From an uncultured Acidobacteriia bacterium (GTDB taxonomy: Bacteria > Acidobacteriota > Terriglobia > Bryobacterales > Bryobacteraceae): a DNA stretch of 34,510 nt. Of this stretch, positions 34,347 through 34,510 are shown piece by piece. A model generated the notes under the pieces. That model saw only the letters and a program-made list of their open reading frames with translations. It did not search any database and was not told the DNA's origin. The stretch is from the NCBI GenBank assembly GCA_903875575.1, contig CAIQWJ010000076.1, positions 1 through 34,510 of the forward strand, written 5' to 3'. How positions within the stretch are numbered: position 1 is the stretch's first letter; every line of letters starts with the position of its first letter. A program made the position numbers and the translations under genes.

Positions 34347-34355
34347 TCATGTCAA
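34327..34355 (-). promoter_or_regulatory. Sigma-70-type promoter of the XRE operon
   Basis: On the minus strand, TTGACA (34350-34355) and TAAACT (34327-34332) are separated by 17 bases. Transcription should start near 34320, ten bases before the ATG. Confidence 0.75.
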
Positions 34356-34372
34356 GAGGAAAGTTTCCCCGT

Positions 34373-34510
34373 GTCAACGCCACGTGAGAATGTCCTATTA
34401 GTGCCAGATAGAAATGTCCTCTTGACGAAGTCAGGCTGGGGAGGTGAAAGAACAAGGAGTTCTCCCTATGACCCAGCAGGACAGAGACCGATTGGTAGTA
34501 CTGCGGAAGG
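34373..34510 (+). mobile_element. Left end of an ISNCY-like insertion sequence
   Basis: From about 34373 the sequence changes character and carries two near-direct repeats, GAATGTCCTATT (34386 onward) and GAAATGTCCTCTT (34411 onward). A transposase-like start follows at 34468. Repeats of AATGTCC at an end recall ISNCY-type elements of Acidobacteria. The exact border and any target duplication cannot be fixed because the element runs out of the window. Confidence 0.55.
34468..34510 (+). CDS. Transposase, N-terminal fragment (cut by window end)
   Basis: ATG at 34468 has AAGGAG 8 bases upstream and opens MTQQDRDRLVVLRK, which resembles the start of ISNCY/integrase-core transposases found in Solibacter-like genomes. 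Only 14 codons are inside the window, so the family call rests on this short match and on the repeats upstream. Confidence 0.6.
   Translation, partial: MTQQDRDRLVVLRK

Overview
The window looks like a chromosomal segment of an Acidobacteriota member, most likely of the Solibacter/Bryobacter type. The evidence is the gene content. There are two very large receptors with a carboxypeptidase-like N-terminal domain (Oar type), a decayed gene of the Solibacter-expanded TIGR03435 family, and a decayed PadR regulator coupled to a permease remnant. There are also exported PQQ-type quinoproteins with Gly/Arg-rich tracts, a CRTAC1/ASPIC-UnbV protein, and the start of an ISNCY-like transposase. I saw no rRNA, tRNA or CRISPR array.

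Left part (0.4-8 kb): a two-gene minus-strand operon (DUF1349-like protein, then a YdhF-type aldo/keto reductase) diverges from a tightly coupled plus-strand operon. That operon encodes a glucarate-dehydratase-like enolase-superfamily enzyme, an SDR oxidoreductase and an exported GH67 alpha-glucuronidase. Together they suggest release and catabolism of (methyl)glucuronic acid from plant xylan. The divergent control region carries a helically phased array of ACCCG words.

Middle (7-20 kb, minus strand): a secreted protein of unknown function, a cytochrome c / quinoprotein pair, a Tat-exported TIM-barrel protein and two tandem, nearly identical Oar/TonB-type receptors. Several of these genes have their own intrinsic terminators.

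Right-middle (20-28.7 kb): a membrane-anchored putative regulator, a CRTAC1 protein divergent from a long TPR protein, and a second cytochrome c / quinoprotein pair. This pair is paralogous to the first but on the opposite strand, so the two redox cassettes bracket the receptor pair. A reasonable reading is a polymer-uptake and periplasmic oxidation locus.

28.7-30.1 kb is a gene graveyard holding a TIGR03435 pseudogene, a PadR pseudogene and a permease stub. From 30.1 to 34.3 kb runs a five-gene minus-strand operon: XRE regulator, NfeD-like protein with a His-rich loop, flotillin, PspA/IM30 and a membrane PH-like protein. It has a clear promoter overlapped by a putative operator and looks like a self-regulated membrane-stress module. 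The window ends inside an insertion sequence.

By eye, the plus strand is C-rich over G on the left and G-rich over C on the right, whatever the gene orientation. This points to a replication-strand switch or a rearrangement inside the window.
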